A DNA stretch of 51,324 nt from Dehalococcoidia bacterium (GTDB lineage Bacteria > Chloroflexota > Dehalococcoidia > GIF9 > UBA5629). The notes beneath the pieces are model-generated. The model was given only the letters and a program-made list of their open reading frames with translations, made no database searches and was not told the DNA's origin. This document shows, piece by piece, positions 25,281 through 34,135 of the stretch. Where the stretch lies: assembly GCA_016930155.1 (NCBI GenBank), contig JAFGHL010000050.1, forward strand, positions 1-51,324. Reading direction: 5' to 3'. The translations under genes and the position numbers were made by a program. The first letter of the stretch is position 1. Every line of letters begins with the position of its first letter.

Positions 25281-26108
25281 TCATATAAGACCCAGATACC
25301 AGCCAAGCAATTCCTTTCCCCATAGAAGCGTAACCATGCCGCCTGTGCAGAGGAAGGGTCCGAACGGCAACATTTCTTTTCTCTGCTTGCGCCCGCTGAT
25401 GAGCAGTGCGGCTGCCACGATACCGCCCGCCATTATGCTCAGGAAGAGAGCGATAAACACCAGGGGAAAACCCACCATCAAGCCCAGCAGTCCGGCCAGC
25501 AATACGTCCCCCATCCCCATGCCGCCCCTCGACAGCACGACTACCAGCAGAAGCAGCAGGGCGCCGCAGGCGCCGCCGGCCAGGGCGCATAACAGGAAAT
25601 TGTTGAAAACGGCCATGAATCCACTTCCCCCATAATAAAGCGACCAGGGTAAACTGTAATGCGCCAGCGTGACCGCCAGCGCCACCAGCGCTGCCAGCAG
25701 CATTGCCGGCCAGGTTATCACGTTGGGAAGCATGAAATGCTCGAAATCGGTGACAAATAATATGATCAGCACGGTGGCATATATAAGCAATATGAGCAGC
25801 GTCCAGGACAGCCCGTATTTCAGATAAAGAGCTGCGAAGAGGATACCCATGACCGCCTCTACCACCGGTACGCGCACCGGAATCGCCTCTCCGCAGTCCG
25901 GACAGCGGCCGCCTGCCGCAAAATAGCCGATCAGCGGTATCTGGTATTTTGGACCCCGCCTGGCAAGGCACTTCGCGCAGGCCGGCGCTCTGAGCCGTAT
26001 ACCCCCTTCTTCGGTTACCGATCCGGCCAACCGGTTAAGGACAGCGCCCCACACCAGACCCAGCAACAGGAAGAGGCATCCGGTGAAAGCGGTGATAATG
26101 CTATCCAC
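25281..26108 (-). CDS. Prepilin peptidase / type IV leader peptidase (A24)
   Basis: 275 aa, eight or so hydrophobic segments. The N-terminal zinc-finger-like CxxC pairs are CAKC and CPDC, flanking IPLIGYFAAGGR. The aspartyl active-site motifs are VTDFEHFMLPN (first Asp) and GMGDVLLAG (the GxGD motif). It cleaves type IV prepilin-like leaders and may N-methylate them. I start it at GTG 26108, which overlaps the upstream gene's stop by 8 bases and gives MDSIITAFTGCLFLLLGLVW; a GTG at 26126 is also possible. No pilin or pilus assembly gene is in the window. Confidence 0.88.
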   Translation of the reverse strand: MDSIITAFTGCLFLLLGLVWGAVLNRLAGSVTEEGGIRLRAPACAKCLARRGPKYQIPLIGYFAAGGRCPDCGEAIPVRVPVVEAVMGILFAALYLKYGLSWTLLILLIYATVLIILFVTDFEHFMLPNVITWPAMLLAALVALAVTLAHYSLPWSLYYGGSGFMAVFNNFLLCALAGGACGALLLLLVVVLSRGGMGMGDVLLAGLLGLMVGFPLVFIALFLSIMAGGIVAAALLISGRKQRKEMLPFGPFLCTGGMVTLLWGKELLGWYLGLI

Positions 26109-27159
26109 GAACGTATTTCTGTTCACCCATACCAAAGTAGTTTGTGAAGTCCAGGATTTCGCCCGAGCTATCTCTGACAGTCCCACCGAAAGAGCCGAAT
26201 GGCCCGTAGTACCTGACCTTCAGTACTATTAAGTCCATCTCAATCTTGCCCATAGCAGCGGGCTTGAATGACAGGTCAACAATTCCGTACCTGTCCCTGA
26301 TAAACCACTCCCCTTCCGGTCCCTGCGGCCTTTCGAATTTGACCGGCGGCAGCAGTTCCAGTCTGCCGTCCACCCACAGGCAGTTCTCATTGTATCTCTC
26401 TGCATCAATGGTCTGGTTGTGCGTCAGGTTTAAACCGATGAGCCGGCCCTTCCCGTCATATCCGGCTGTTGTGATCCAGTCGTACTTAAGCGAGTATGGG
26501 TAAAAGCCCTTGTGATCATCGATGATGGCGAAGCTTTCCTCGCGCAGGAACTCAATCTTCTCGCCGCCCAGAACGAGGCTCCCCTGCATCGGCATCAGAC
26601 ACTTATGAGAATACATCCCCCGGTTTTTACCCATTGGAATGGAAACGACAATAGGTGCGACCAGTCCTTCGTCATGGATGAGCTCGAAATGCGCCTCCAT
26701 ATCCGGCAGGCCCTTTTGGTCGCGTATGTGTATATTTATGTAAAATCTGCCCTTCGCCAGCGCGCTGACAATCTCGATGGAACAGTCCTTGTCCCGATAG
26801 GACTGGCTGCCCTCCCAGATAGACGCGGGTACCTTAATTTTCCATGATGGCAGAAGTTTCTCAAACAGATATTTTTTCCTCCGCACTTTATCGTATACAA
26901 TGAACTGCGCCAGGGACGTGACCTTGGCGTTATACAGCACAGCCAGCATGAACCAGCGTTCGTTTCCAAGCTGGAAGGCCTGCCATTCCTTGAGCCTGAA
27001 ATTGAGCAAACATCCAGGCAGCCATGTGCCCAGGGGCCTGTCAGCTTTGAGCGGATTCACGTTCTTAAACTGGGTGCTGAAAGTTCCGAATATGAATTCG
27101 CCATCGGTGACAAGATTATCCGGCGCCGGGCGCAATTCTCTCTGTCGGTATTCTGCCAT
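26101..27159 (-). CDS. DUF2804-family protein
   Basis: 352 aa from ATG 27159 (AAGGAGG upstream), giving MAEYRQREL. No signal peptide. Hallmarks resembling DUF2804 are MYSHKCLMPMQGSLVLGGEKIEF-like text near 205-225, FAIIDDHKGFYPYSL near 230-245 and a Trp-rich W-x-W-like strand WITTAGYDGKGRLIGLNLTHN near 250-270. The fold is a beta-rich lipocalin-like domain with no known reaction. The overlap with prepilin peptidase suggests one transcript but no evident functional link. Confidence 0.75.
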   Translation of the reverse strand: MAEYRQRELRPAPDNLVTDGEFIFGTFSTQFKNVNPLKADRPLGTWLPGCLLNFRLKEWQAFQLGNERWFMLAVLYNAKVTSLAQFIVYDKVRRKKYLFEKLLPSWKIKVPASIWEGSQSYRDKDCSIEIVSALAKGRFYINIHIRDQKGLPDMEAHFELIHDEGLVAPIVVSIPMGKNRGMYSHKCLMPMQGSLVLGGEKIEFLREESFAIIDDHKGFYPYSLKYDWITTAGYDGKGRLIGLNLTHNQTIDAERYNENCLWVDGRLELLPPVKFERPQGPEGEWFIRDRYGIVDLSFKPAAMGKIEMDLIVLKVRYYGPFGSFGGTVRDSSGEILDFTNYFGMGEQKYVRG

Positions 27160-27273
27160 CTGATTCCTCCTTTGGCAGACATTGTGCACCATGACCCTTA
27201 AAATATCAAAGGCTGCAACCTGATATACCCCGAATTAACCAAATGCTCTGCATTGTAATAGAATATTAAATTG

Positions 27274-28188
27274 ATGAGGGTCATTTTCGCGACGCTGTCT
27301 GTCTGTCTGATACTTATATCTGTAAACTGCGCACCCAGGTACATGTCCACCGGCGCATTAGGCAAATATGTCTATTTCCCGATAGATCCCCGGCAATTGA
27401 TAACGGTGGAAGATCCCACCATACGCCGGACACTGAACATGATCACTTCCGATCAAACGGACTTCAGGTCCGATTTCAGAAAGCTGCAAGCCTGGGTGTC
27501 GTCGCATATCGTATATTCCAATGACAGCTATTACCACTGGCAAACGCCTGTCGAAACTCTGGAGAAAAGGACGGGCAACTGCAAGGATTTCGCGGTGCTG
27601 CTCTGTACCCTCAGCCGGGCTGCAGGCGTGCCGGCCGGCGATATTTACGTGGCCATCGGCAAAGACCGCAGCAACAATAGCCACGCTTTCATAATAGAGA
27701 AATGGATACTCGACCGATGGCAGGTGGTCGAGCCGCAGGTGGGAGGCTTTATAATTTCCGATTTAACGTCCATTGACACTGCCGACAGATACACCATATA
27801 CTCTCGCTTCAACGATGAATACTACCTGGGAGAGACGGCTTTCATCACCTCTTCCGAAACCTTCCTTACGTCTGTTACACCGGCATCAGCTGCAAACAAG
27901 CCGGCTGTTGCCGGTTCAGAGCCGGTAGAAGCAAGCCCTTCCCCAACGGTCAATCCGCTTCCCGAAATCGACTACTTCTATTTCAAGCAGGTCCCGAATA
28001 TCGTGGGATCGTCCAACTCCACCATGCTGACCTGGCAGGTTACGGGCGCGTCTCTGGTATACATCGACAACGGCATCGGATATGTGGCGACTTCAGGAAG
28101 TCAAATAGTTACTTTGCCGGCCGGAACGGTCTACACCATCACCGCCAGAAATGAGAACGGCGAGGTGAAGTCTATGGCTTTTAGATAA
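27274..28188 (+). CDS. Transglutaminase-like lipoprotein with C-terminal Ig-like domain
   Basis: 304 aa from ATG 27274. Signal with lipobox ISVNC. Transglutaminase-like core: the nucleophile in RTGNCKDFAVLLCTLSRAAG, the His in NSHAFI and an acidic VVEPQ. It is therefore more likely a cysteine peptidase or amidase on the cell surface than a true transglutaminase. Residues about 240-304 form a beta-sandwich with TMLTWQVTGASLVYIDNGIG. A Pro-rich linker (ASPSPTVNPLPE) separates the domains. TAGAAT ends nine bases before the ATG, so the leader may be very short. Confidence 0.82.
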   Translation: MRVIFATLSVCLILISVNCAPRYMSTGALGKYVYFPIDPRQLITVEDPTIRRTLNMITSDQTDFRSDFRKLQAWVSSHIVYSNDSYYHWQTPVETLEKRTGNCKDFAVLLCTLSRAAGVPAGDIYVAIGKDRSNNSHAFIIEKWILDRWQVVEPQVGGFIISDLTSIDTADRYTIYSRFNDEYYLGETAFITSSETFLTSVTPASAANKPAVAGSEPVEASPSPTVNPLPEIDYFYFKQVPNIVGSSNSTMLTWQVTGASLVYIDNGIGYVATSGSQIVTLPAGTVYTITARNENGEVKSMAFR

Positions 28189-28224
28189 AGCAGGTTGAGA
28201 CCAATGCCCCCGCCATCCAGCCAT

Positions 28225-28488
28225 TCAGCGTCGGCAGTATCTGCAGGGTATAAAGAAGCATTTGCTATTGTTATTGGCCCCGGAGCAGCCCATGGTAGTG
28301 TCGCTCTTGCCCCAGCCGGTGGCGTTACAGCCCGTGCGTCCGGCGCTGTTACCCCAGGTTTTCGAGTACGGCAAATCTGACGCAGTATTGTTGTCGGCTG
28401 CAGCCGGCGCCAGGCCCGGTAATATGGTTGCAGCCAGGCACATGAGGCTGATTACGATCAGACTACACAATTTTATCTTGAATGTCAT
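28225..28488 (-). CDS. Small secreted Cys-rich peptide precursor
   Basis: 87 aa. Clear signal peptide (MTFKIKLCSLIVISLMCLAA..., cleavage probably after APAAA). The mature part of about 55 residues is rich in Gly, Asn and Ser and has six Cys (GC-N, MGC, KCFF, PCRYC), enough for disulfides. GGGAGG precedes the ATG. The tail ends CFFIPCRYCRR. No known family. It could be a surface peptide, a bacteriocin-like molecule or a structural component; a shadow frame on the other strand is weaker because it lacks signal and ribosome site. Confidence 0.6.
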   Translation of the reverse strand: MTFKIKLCSLIVISLMCLAATILPGLAPAAADNNTASDLPYSKTWGNSAGRTGCNATGWGKSDTTMGCSGANNNSKCFFIPCRYCRR

Positions 28489-28533
28489 ATTTTTTACCTC
28501 CCCGCCTATCAGGTCAGCACATTCTTTCGACCT

Positions 28534-28608
28534 TGGAGCCAGCGGTCAGAGTCGAACTGACGACCAGCTGTTTACGAAACAGCTGCTCTACCACTGAGCT
28601 ACGCTGGC
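28534..28608 (-). tRNA. tRNA-Thr(CGT)
   Basis: Cloverleaf by eye on the minus strand: acceptor GCCAGCG / CGCTGGC, D arm GCTC...GAGC, anticodon stem GCTGT / ACAGC around TTCGTAA (anticodon CGT, reads ACG), T stem GTCAG / CTGAC around TTCGACT. The discriminator T is followed by an encoded CCA. A TATACT box nine bases upstream (28618-28623) is a likely -10. Confidence 0.93.
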
Positions 28609-28663
28609 ACGGAGCATAGTATACAGCGCAGAGACAATCGCGGGCAAGATCGCCGCAACTGTA

Positions 28664-29215
28664 TCACCTGTTCGCATCTTTCATGATATATCTGAACGTG
28701 CAGTGCTCGCCCTGCCCCACGTGGTGGCGGTCGTGCAGCACCAGCTTGACGTCCGGACTATATCCTTCCAGAATGGCATAGTCCACGTACTTACAATAGA
28801 TCTTGCTGTATTCGCCCACACCCAGTTCCCGCGAACCGTTCCAGAAGGTGCATTCCCCGGCCTTGACCACCAGGTCATCATTATCCAGGTCGGGGTGCGG
28901 ATCGAAATTGGAGCTGTCGATATCGCTGTATATCAACCAGTTCTTGAATGAAAGCGGCTCTCCCAGGTCTTTGACGACGGCGGCTATACGCCTGCCCCTG
29001 GCCCTGCCGAAATCCTCCACAGCTCCCTTCAGCAGCGCCTCGCCCTTCTCCTGTCCGAGTTCCCGTATGACAGCCCTGGCAACGAATCCAAAAAGCGCTC
29101 CACCCAGCCCGAAGCCCGCTATCTGGTATTTGGCCGCCGCGGCCTTCTTGTCCAGCACATCGGCCATGTAGTCCCAATCGAATCCCTTTTTCTTCTCGCG
29201 TTCAATATCTCCCAT
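28664..29215 (-). CDS. ATC-hydrolase-family (PF14196-like) protein
   Basis: 183 aa, no signal. It shows the usual EKGEALLKGAVEDFGRARGRRIA helix near 75-97 and a C-terminal metal/Cys region ECTFWNGSRELG, YCKYVDYAILEGYSPDVKL and HHVGQGEHCTF. The named member hydrolyses 2-amino-thiazoline-4-carboxylate; most relatives have unknown substrates. ATG 29215 has GGAGG upstream. It stands alone between a tRNA and a divergent enoyl-CoA hydratase. Confidence 0.6.
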   Translation of the reverse strand: MGDIEREKKKGFDWDYMADVLDKKAAAAKYQIAGFGLGGALFGFVARAVIRELGQEKGEALLKGAVEDFGRARGRRIAAVVKDLGEPLSFKNWLIYSDIDSSNFDPHPDLDNDDLVVKAGECTFWNGSRELGVGEYSKIYCKYVDYAILEGYSPDVKLVLHDRHHVGQGEHCTFRYIMKDANR

Positions 29216-29248
29216 TATGAACCTCCGCTCTCTATATATTATCTATGC

Positions 29249-29312
29249 AGGCGGGTTTAAAAACCCGCCCCTATATTTTCCTCATGTAGGGGCGGATCTG
29301 CAGGTCCGCCCG
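29249..29312. repeat. GC-rich modular palindromic element
   Basis: Two hairpin words in tandem: GCGGGTTTAA/AAACCCGC (29250-29271) and the GTAGGGGCGGATCTGCAGG/TCCGCCCG word (29286-29312). It lies between divergent genes. Confidence 0.8.
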
Positions 29313-29388
29313 TTCGTAAATGCAATGACGTGCAATGTAGTGTTATCATTATAGCCGCATTTTTAAATAATCACCCCGGAGGATGTTG

Positions 29389-30195
29389 ATGTCATACAAA
29401 CTAATTTCAGTCGATATTGCGGATGAGGTCGCCACCCTCACGCTCAGGCGGCCGGACAAGTTGAACTGCCTTAACGCGGCCATACTGCACGAGATGTCGA
29501 AAGCGCTCGGTGATCTCAATACAGACGATGGTATCAAGGCGCTTATCATAACCGGCGAAGGCCGCTCCTTCTGTTCAGGCGCCGACCTGGCTGAGCAACC
29601 CTACGGCACGGACAAGAACCAGCCTGGCATCAGCCGCGCCGAGCATACCACACCATTCGTCAGCTTCGGATGGGTGGTCAAGCATATCGCGGATTTCACC
29701 AGGCCCGTCATAGCTGCAGTCAACGGTATCGCGGCCGGAGGAGGACTAGCGCTGGCGCTGGCAGCCGATATACGTATAGCATCGGAAAACGCCACCTTCT
29801 CGTCAATTTTCGTCAAACGCGGGCTGGTGCCCGACTGTGGGACCTCGTATTACCTGCCACGCCTGGTTGGTATCAGCAAGTCACTTGAGTTGATGTGGAC
29901 CGGCGACAAGATCGATGCCAGGGAGGCCGAACGCATCGGCCTGGTCAATAAAATTGCGCCTCCCGATCTTCTCATGAAGACATCACTCGAATTCGCGCAA
30001 AGCCTGGCCAAGGGGCCGTCGCTGGCCATCGAGATGATCAAGCGCATGGCCTATACTTCACTCAAGTCCGACTCGGTTTTAACGCATATGGCCATGGAGG
30101 ACTTCATGCAGCAGGTCTGCCGCGAGTCCGAGGATGCCAGGGAGGGTGTTATGGGCTTCCTGGAGAAGCGACCTCCCAGGTTCACAGGTAGATAG
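29389..30195 (+). CDS. Enoyl-CoA hydratase/isomerase (crotonase superfamily)
   Basis: 268 aa. The start is ATG 29389 because GGAGG (29378-29382) is six bases away; an in-frame ATG at 29383 directly abuts the ribosome site. Oxyanion-hole GEGRSFCSGADLAE and VNGIAAGGGLAL; catalytic region GLVPDCGTSYYLPRLVG with Asp in place of the second Glu, as in the 11302-12102 paralogue. The two share the PDCG-x-x-Y-x-x-PRL pattern, so they belong to the same isomerase-like branch. It stands alone on its strand, away from the catabolic block. Confidence 0.9.
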   Translation: MSYKLISVDIADEVATLTLRRPDKLNCLNAAILHEMSKALGDLNTDDGIKALIITGEGRSFCSGADLAEQPYGTDKNQPGISRAEHTTPFVSFGWVVKHIADFTRPVIAAVNGIAAGGGLALALAADIRIASENATFSSIFVKRGLVPDCGTSYYLPRLVGISKSLELMWTGDKIDAREAERIGLVNKIAPPDLLMKTSLEFAQSLAKGPSLAIEMIKRMAYTSLKSDSVLTHMAMEDFMQQVCRESEDAREGVMGFLEKRPPRFTGR

Positions 30196-30209
30196 AGCAG
30201 GGCATTGTC

Positions 30210-30289
30210 GCAGGGGCGTTGCTTTAGCTGCGACCGAACGATATAACACTATCGCCCGCCTCCGGGCGGACCTGAAGGTCCGCCCCTAC
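30210..30289. repeat. GC-rich modular palindromic element
   Basis: Left word GCAGGGGCGTTGCTTTAGC, middle CGAACGATATAACACTATCG, right word GGGCGGACCTGAAGG/TCCGCCCCTAC. It sits just before the rpsU promoter. Confidence 0.8.
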
Positions 30290-30308
30290 AACGCCATTGC
30301 GAGCATTG

Positions 30309-30337
30309 TTGACACGATGGGCTAAAGAGTTTAGAAT
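30309..30337 (+). promoter_or_regulatory. Promoter of rpsU-yqeY
   Basis: Consensus TTGACA (30309-30314), 17 bases, TAGAAT (30332-30337). It predicts a leader of about 60 bases to the rpsU start. Confidence 0.7.
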
Positions 30338-30405
30338 TTCCTCTTGTCAGTTGCCTACTTGCTACTCTTCAAGGCGGCAGTAAATAAAAAAGGAGTTGAT
30401 TGCTT

Positions 30406-30588
30406 GTGCCCGAAGTCAGATTAGGAGAAGGGGAAAGTTTCGAGAGCCTATTGAGGCGTTTCACCCGTAAAGTACAACAGGAAGGAATAATCAGCGAGGT
30501 ACGCCGCAGGGGCTTCTTCGAGAAACCCAGCATCAAGCGCAAGCGCAAAGAGGCAACCAAGCGCCGCAAAAGCAATAAAACATCGTAA
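30406..30588 (+). CDS. rpsU: 30S ribosomal protein S21
   Basis: 60 aa with the canonical start PEVRLGEGESFESLLRRFTR and a strongly basic C-terminus (KRKRKEATKRRKSNK). It binds the 30S platform near the anti-Shine-Dalgarno and helps initiation. GTG 30406 gives the standard N-terminus; a TTG at 30400 is closer to AAGGAG but adds two atypical residues. It is followed by yqeY after five bases, a neighbourhood common in many bacteria. Confidence 0.93.
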   Translation: MPEVRLGEGESFESLLRRFTRKVQQEGIISEVRRRGFFEKPSIKRKRKEATKRRKSNKTS

Positions 30589-30593
30589 TCTCC

Positions 30594-31043
30594 ATGCCAT
30601 TACAGGAAAAGCTCAACACAGACCTCAAAGCAGCCATGCGTGCCCGGGATGAGTTGCGCATGCTGGTGCTGCGTTCCCTGCTGTCATCGATGAACTACGC
30701 CGAGATAGCCAGGCAGAAAAAACTGGACGACGGAGGCGTGATCGAGGTTATCGGCAGGGAGATCAAGCAGCGCAAAGAGAGCATTGAAGCTTATGAGAAG
30801 GGCAACCGCGCTGACCTGGCGGCCAAGGAGAAGGCTGAGATGGCCATTCTCCAGGAGTATATGCCCGCCCAGATGGGGCGTGAAGAGATTCTCTCAATTG
30901 TCAAGGCCGTCATAGCCGAAGTGGGGGCCAAAGGCCCCGGCGACAAAGGCAAGGTTATGCAGAAGCTCATGCCGCAGGTCAAAGGCAAGGCAGACGGAGG
31001 CGAGGTCAACGGCATCGTCACCGACCTGCTGGGCAAACTCTGA
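30594..31043 (+). CDS. yqeY: GatB/YqeY domain protein
   Basis: 149 aa, normal length. N-terminal helices LKAAMRARDELRMLVLRSLLSS, then KAEMAILQEYMPAQMGREEI and a C-terminal GatB-like helical bundle (GKVMQKLMPQVKGKADGGEVN). YqeY resembles the tRNA-binding tail of GatB and may act on tRNA-dependent amidation; the exact role is unresolved. It has no ribosome site of its own and is translated after rpsU. Confidence 0.9.
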   Translation: MPLQEKLNTDLKAAMRARDELRMLVLRSLLSSMNYAEIARQKKLDDGGVIEVIGREIKQRKESIEAYEKGNRADLAAKEKAEMAILQEYMPAQMGREEILSIVKAVIAEVGAKGPGDKGKVMQKLMPQVKGKADGGEVNGIVTDLLGKL

Positions 31044-31055
31044 CCTATCTCTTCC

Positions 31056-31113
31056 GGGCGCAGCTGAAGCAACGCCCCTACCGTAGGGGCGGGTTTTTAA
31101 ATCCTCCCGAGGG
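31056..31113. repeat. GC-rich modular palindromic element
   Basis: GGGCGCAGCTGAAGCAACG followed by CCCCTAC, then GTAGGGGCGGGTTTTTAAA with a degenerate right arm TCCTCCCGAGGG. It fills most of the gap before purQ. Confidence 0.75.
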
Positions 31114-31124
31114 TAATTATTGTC

Positions 31125-31811
31125 ATGAAATTCGGCATCGTTGTATTCCCCGGCACCTGGAGCGACCGCGACTGTTATTACTCGGTGCACAATATCTGCG
31201 GACAGGATGCCGTTTTCATCTGGCACAAGGAGACAGACCTCGCCGGCTGCGACTGCATCATACTTCCCGGTGGGTTCTCCTACGGCGACTACCTGCGCAC
31301 CGGCGCCATCGCCCGCTTTTCACCTGTTATGGAGTCCGTAGCCGATTTTTCCAAAAAGGGGCGCCCTGTCATTGGCATCTGTAACGGATTCCAGGTGCTT
31401 TGCGAGGCCAACCTGTTGCCAGGCGTGCTGCGGCAAAACGAACACCTGCAGTATCGCTGCCAATGGACCTACCTGAGAACCGAAAACAACGCGACCCCCT
31501 TCACCAACAAATGTAAAAAGGGGCAGGTGCTTAAAATACCTATCTCGCATTACGAGGGCCGCTATTACGCCGGCGACGACGTCATCAAAGGACTTGAGGA
31601 TGACGGACGCATTGCCTTCCGCTACGGCACACCGGGCGGAGAGATAACTGCAGCGGCCAATCCCAACGGGGCGCTCAACAACATCGCAGGCATTATCAAC
31701 AAACAGGGCAACGTGCTCGGCATGATGCCCCACCCCGAGCGTTCCTGCGAGGATATACTGGGCAGTACCGATGGTAATATCATTTGGGAGTCTATAATTG
31801 CCGGCGTCTAA
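31125..31811 (+). CDS. purQ: Phosphoribosylformylglycinamidine synthase subunit PurQ (glutaminase)
   Basis: 228 aa class I glutamine amidotransferase that supplies ammonia to PurL in step four of purine synthesis. The nucleophile lies in GICNGFQVL (Cys86), and MMPHPERS near 206 gives the His/Glu pair. It overlaps purL by 14 bases. The third subunit, PurS, is expected because PurL here is the short form, but no purS lies in the window. Confidence 0.95.
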   Translation: MKFGIVVFPGTWSDRDCYYSVHNICGQDAVFIWHKETDLAGCDCIILPGGFSYGDYLRTGAIARFSPVMESVADFSKKGRPVIGICNGFQVLCEANLLPGVLRQNEHLQYRCQWTYLRTENNATPFTNKCKKGQVLKIPISHYEGRYYAGDDVIKGLEDDGRIAFRYGTPGGEITAAANPNGALNNIAGIINKQGNVLGMMPHPERSCEDILGSTDGNIIWESIIAGV

Positions 31812-33987
31812 AGAGCAGTTGGAAGAGATAGCGCTCAGCCGCAAGGAATATAACCTGATTGTGAGCAGGCTGGGGCGCGAGCCGACAGAGGTCGAGCTCG
31901 GCATGTTCGGCTCACTCTGGAGCGAGCACTGCGGCTATAAACATTCCAAAGCCCTGCTGAAACGCTTTCCCACGTCGGGCAAATACGTCCTGATCAAGCC
32001 GGGGGAGGAGAACGCCGGAGTTATCGACATCGGCGACGGCCAGGTCATCGGGTTCAAGATCGAGTCTCACAACCATCCCTCCTATATCGAGCCTTACCAG
32101 GGCGCCGCCACCGGTGTGGGCGGCATAGTGCGCGACATCTTCACCATGGGGCTGCGTCCCATCGCCCTGTCCAACTCCCTTCGTTTCGGCCCCATGTCCG
32201 ATCCACATAACCGGTACCTGATGGGCGGTGTGGTGGGAGGCATTGCCGGATATGGCAACTGCCTCGGCATTGCCGACGTGTGCGGCGAGATATATTTCGA
32301 CGACTGTTACAGCGGCAACCCGCTGGTCAACGCCCTCTGCCTGGGCATCGGGCGCGTGGAAGACCTGACCCGGGCGCGCGCCTCGGGAGCGGGAAATCTC
32401 GTGATGCTGGTGGGCGCCGATACCGGCCGCGACGGCCTGCACGGCGCATCCGGCCTGGCCTCGCGCACATTCGAGGAGCAGCGCGAACTCCGCTCAGCAG
32501 TGCAGGTGGGTAACCCTTTCATGGAGAAGCTGCTCATCGAGGCCTGCCTGGAGCTAACCCGCACCGGATGGATCGTCGGGCTGCAGGACTGCGGCGCCGC
32601 AGGATTGACCAGCGCCGCCATCGAGGCAGCCGACAAGGGGGATTCAGGCCTGGATATCGATGTGGCCAGAGTACCCCGGCGCGAAAAAGGTATGACACCC
32701 TACGAAGTGATGCTATCGGAATCGCAGGAACGCATGGTTGTTATCGTCAAGAAAGGATACGAGGACAGGGTCAGGAGCCTTTTCGACCGCTGGGGTCTGC
32801 ACTCCGATATCATAGGCAAGGTAACGGACGACGGCATGGCTACCATCCGCGATGGAGAAAAGGTCGTGGCGCACGCGTCCGTAAAATATCTCAACAACCC
32901 GCCTGTTTATCGTTTCCGTCCAAAACGCCCCTCCTGGCTGGACGACCTTCAGGAGCTTGACCTCAAGAAAATCAAAGATATAGCGCCCAAAGATGCAGGC
33001 AAAACTCTGCTGCGCCTGCTGGCTGCGCCCAATATCTGCAGCAAACGCCAGGTGTTCCGCCAGTACGATCACCAGGTAGGCAACAACTCGGTGGTCCTGC
33101 CGGGTGACGGCGACGCGGCCGTTCTGCGTATTCAGGAAACGACCAAAGCCTATACCCTTGTAACCGACGGCAACGGCCGCTATTGTTATGTAAATCCATT
33201 GACAGGTGGAGTTATAGCTGTGGCTGAAGCTGCGCGTAACACAGCCTGCATGGGCGCCCGGCCTATGGCCATCACCAACTGCCTCAATTTCGGCAATCCG
33301 GAGAGGAACGATGTGATGTACCAGATGCACCAGTGCATCCAGGGCATGTCGCAAGCCTGCCGCAAACTTAAAACACCGGTGGTCAGCGGCAACGTCAGCC
33401 TGTATAACGAGACACGCGGCGTGGCTATCTTCCCCACGCCGGTGGTAGGCATGGTAGGACTGATTAAAGACATTAAACGCCATTGCACTGCAGGCTTCAA
33501 AGGAGAAGGAGATGTAGTCTTTTTGCTGGGGGATCCCGGTGACGACCGGACCCTGGGCAGCAGCGAATATCTTGCATTGGTCCACGGTGAGATCAGAGGG
33601 ACACAGTCCATAGATCTGCGCGCAGAGAAAAGCCTGCACGACCTTCTCATCAAGGCCATTGGCCGCGGGTTACTCAGGTCGGCTCACGATTGCTCCGACG
33701 GAGGCCTGGCTGTGACGCTGGCTGAAAGTTGTATAATTGGCGGCATAGGATTCAAGGGAGACCTTTCGATATACGGGCGGCTGGATACCGCGCTCTTCGG
33801 CGAGGCGCAGTCGCGTGCTGTGGTTTCCATCGGGCCGGGATCGGTGCGCAGGCTGGAGGAGATGGCATATAAATACGGAGTGCCGTTGAAAAGGCTGGGA
33901 ACCTCCGGCGGCGTCCGCTTTGTTCTGAGGGGACTGGCCGACCTGCCGGTCAACGACCTCGCAAAGGCATGGCACAGCGGAATCTGA
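31798..33987 (+). CDS. purL: Phosphoribosylformylglycinamidine synthase subunit PurL
   Basis: 729 aa, the length of small-type PurL that works with PurQ and PurS. Hallmarks: [13 protein letters not shown] near 40, the ATP/Mg-binding [23 protein letters not shown] (about 85-107), and CGAAGLTSA near 264. It forms FGAM from FGAR, ATP and ammonia. The start is TTG 31798, within the end of purQ, with GGGAG seven bases upstream; this gives [14 protein letters not shown], the normal N-terminus. Confidence 0.95.
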   Translation: MPASKEQLEEIALSRKEYNLIVSRLGREPTEVELGMFGSLWSEHCGYKHSKALLKRFPTSGKYVLIKPGEENAGVIDIGDGQVIGFKIESHNHPSYIEPYQGAATGVGGIVRDIFTMGLRPIALSNSLRFGPMSDPHNRYLMGGVVGGIAGYGNCLGIADVCGEIYFDDCYSGNPLVNALCLGIGRVEDLTRARASGAGNLVMLVGADTGRDGLHGASGLASRTFEEQRELRSAVQVGNPFMEKLLIEACLELTRTGWIVGLQDCGAAGLTSAAIEAADKGDSGLDIDVARVPRREKGMTPYEVMLSESQERMVVIVKKGYEDRVRSLFDRWGLHSDIIGKVTDDGMATIRDGEKVVAHASVKYLNNPPVYRFRPKRPSWLDDLQELDLKKIKDIAPKDAGKTLLRLLAAPNICSKRQVFRQYDHQVGNNSVVLPGDGDAAVLRIQETTKAYTLVTDGNGRYCYVNPLTGGVIAVAEAARNTACMGARPMAITNCLNFGNPERNDVMYQMHQCIQGMSQACRKLKTPVVSGNVSLYNETRGVAIFPTPVVGMVGLIKDIKRHCTAGFKGEGDVVFLLGDPGDDRTLGSSEYLALVHGEIRGTQSIDLRAEKSLHDLLIKAIGRGLLRSAHDCSDGGLAVTLAESCIIGGIGFKGDLSIYGRLDTALFGEAQSRAVVSIGPGSVRRLEEMAYKYGVPLKRLGTSGGVRFVLRGLADLPVNDLAKAWHSGI

Positions 33988-33998
33988 TCTGCTGATAT

Positions 33999-34103
33999 GT
34001 AGGAGCGTTGCTTTAGCTGCGCCCGCTGCGGGCGGATTTAAAAACCCGCCCCTACAGTTTTATAATAAAGCATCCCGTAGGGGCGGACCTTCAGGTCCGC
34101 CCG
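33999..34103. repeat. Two GC-rich modular palindromic elements
   Basis: 33999-34055 runs GTAGGAGCGTTGCTTTAGC ... AAACCCGCCCCTAC, with inverted ends. 34077-34103 is a second word GTAGGGGCGGACCTTCAGG/TCCGCCCG. Together they span the purL-DUF1015 gap. Confidence 0.82.
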
Positions 34104-34135
34104 AATGCATGTATGAATACTTAGGAGAAAATCGT

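Noticed and set aside
28195-28380. 61-codon plus-strand frame opposite the Cys-rich peptide
   Set aside because: Lacks signal peptide and ribosome site; the minus-strand gene has both.
31044-31124. A purS gene between yqeY and purQ
   Set aside because: Only 81 bases filled by repeat; PurS must be elsewhere.
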